Shown here: one piece after another, positions 32,537 through 33,301 of the stretch
Layout: the number at the start of each line of letters is the position of its first letter
Numbering within the stretch: position 1 is the first letter of the stretch
Assembly: GCA_026985755.1 (NCBI GenBank)
Contig: JALSPX010000191.1
Location: 1-33,301 of the forward strand
DNA length: 33,301 bases
Direction of reading: 5' to 3'
DNA from: Sulfurovum sp.
GTDB taxonomy: Bacteria > Campylobacterota > Campylobacteria > Campylobacterales > Sulfurovaceae
Made by a program: the position numbers and the translations under genes
Notes under the pieces: model-generated
Database searches by the model: none
Told to the model about the DNA's origin: nothing
The model's input: the letters and a program-made list of their open reading frames with translations, nothing else

Positions 32537-33238
32537 TTATTTCTTTGGTGGCATCTTCAAATGTAAATCTTTAGTCGCCTCTCTCATCTCAGCCATAAAT
32601 TTCGCTCCAGGGTCAGCTTTGGTCGTTCTGTAGCCTTTGTCTTTTTCTAGCCATAAAGAAGTGCTCTCCATCTGTTTGTATTCATGGTGCCCTATGAGGT
32701 ACTGTATACTTGGGTATTTCGCTTTTAAGTATCTGATGAGCTTGATATTTGATGCACGTTGTGCATGAGTGAGGTCATCTTTTTTGTTGCCCTCACCTCC
32801 TACGTTTTCTACGCCTATACTAGAATAATTTAACCCTATCACATGGCGTGCCATCCAATTTTCTGGCATCAAACGGTAGATAGTCCCATCACGTGCTACC
32901 AAAAACTGTGCAGAGACATTGAGTAGGGATGCTTTGGCAATATCTTTTCTATCGGTAAAGAGTTTTTGGGGTTGTAAGCGTTTGAATGACTTATCGAAGC
33001 TCATATCCGCAGTCCAGTGCAATACTATAATCTTTGGAGTGATTTTAATATTTTTTACTATCATACCATAGTGCTGTTTGATATACTGCTTTGTCATGGC
33101 GATGCGCTCTGCACCAAAATTGATGGGTTTGTCGATTATTTGTATGGGATAAATGGTGATAGTTCTTTGAGGTAACGCTTCTGTTGCACATGCTATAAGT
33201 GAAAATAGCATCAAAAAAAATAAAAAAAATCTTCTCAT
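32537..33238 (-). CDS. AmiD-like N-acetylmuramoyl-L-alanine amidase lipoprotein
   Basis: 233 residues with a signal and probable lipobox LFSLIAC (Cys17), so the enzyme should be tethered to a membrane facing the periplasm. The amidase_2 domain covers about residues 60-215. Zinc ligands are His in KIIVLHWTAD, the second His in YLIGHHEYK, and Asp-Pro in KADPGAKF; NYSSIGVENVGG holds the conserved catalytic Glu region. It would cleave the bond between MurNAc and the L-Ala of peptide stems, probably in cell-wall recycling. It stands 89 bases upstream of the peroxiredoxin in the same direction, but an operator lies between, so shared transcription is doubtful. The upstream 63 bases (to 33301) are non-coding, with a TATACAT-type -10 and a small ACCTAA/TTAGGT repeat at 33273-33286. 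Confidence 0.88.
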   Translation of the reverse strand: MRRFFLFFLMLFSLIACATEALPQRTITIYPIQIIDKPINFGAERIAMTKQYIKQHYGMIVKNIKITPKIIVLHWTADMSFDKSFKRLQPQKLFTDRKDIAKASLLNVSAQFLVARDGTIYRLMPENWMARHVIGLNYSSIGVENVGGEGNKKDDLTHAQRASNIKLIRYLKAKYPSIQYLIGHHEYKQMESTSLWLEKDKGYRTTKADPGAKFMAEMREATKDLHLKMPPKK

Positions 33239-33301
33239 ATGATATGTCCTAAAAAATGTATAAACTTATTTTACCTAATCTTAGGTTTGTTTTTGATGTA
33301 T

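Noticed and set aside
33273..33286. Terminator at ACCTAA-TC-TTAGGT near the right edge
   Set aside because: With a two-base spacer only about four pairs could form as RNA; it is weak and the neighbouring gene is outside the window.

Overview
The window looks like chromosome of a Campylobacterota (epsilonproteobacterial) organism of the Sulfurovum/Sulfurimonas/Nitratifractor kind. The grounds are low GC with A/T-rich gaps, dense coding with ATGA and TAATG junctions, -10 boxes of the form TATAAT or TACAAT with no good -35, a CetB/Aer-like PAS protein, and the run pyrD - M16 peptidase - dapA - short-chain reductase followed shortly by pgsA, an order I recall from Campylobacter and Helicobacter. 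The genus is inferred. No rRNA, tRNA, CRISPR array or intact transposase was found.

Layout. 1-4320: end of a DUF2461 gene, a type II NADH dehydrogenase, ruvA, murJ and a CetB-like PAS sensor. 4461-8137: cysS, an MsbA-type flippase and a small outer-membrane barrel. 8283-12391: the tight operon pyrD, M16 zinc peptidase, dapA and a FabL-type enoyl-ACP reductase. 12489-15286: an OmpA-like barrel gene on the minus strand, two neighbouring lipoprotein genes and pgsA. 15376-20282: an iron module in which two related OprD-like porins flank feoB-feoA, with a Fur-box promoter before feoB. 20377-22131: an eroded zone with a LamG lipoprotein, a broken AAA ATPase gene joined to a second copy of a porin 3' end, and a 39-codon gene overlapping a CopG/BrnA-like antitoxin gene. 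22201-28233: a five-gene metal-efflux cluster (Cys/His-rich CzcI-like protein, PepSY-like protein, TolC, membrane-fusion protein, HME-RND pump). 28220-31154: a minus-strand membrane coiled-coil protein, then rseP and yggS. 31174-33238: a 101-bp palindromic repeat, a Fur/PerR regulator, a 2-Cys peroxiredoxin and an AmiD-like amidase lipoprotein.

How it fits together. Most of the window is envelope housekeeping: MurJ and DapA serve peptidoglycan, MsbA serves LPS lipid export, FabL and PgsA serve membrane lipids, and RseP and the amidase serve envelope turnover. The segment 15376-28233 looks like an accessory metal-handling insertion (Fe2+ import, porins, heavy-metal export) between pgsA and rseP, which I recall as neighbours in Campylobacter. 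It carries the marks of rearrangement: a duplicated porin end, a chimeric pseudogene, repeated hairpins and an apparently orphan antitoxin.

The items most worth checking are the heptanucleotide tandem repeat in the first codons of the M16 peptidase, the chimeric pseudogene, the composite palindromic repeat, the small gene coupled to the antitoxin, and the two unassigned lipoproteins before pgsA. I did not find a clear, complete new multi-gene system.
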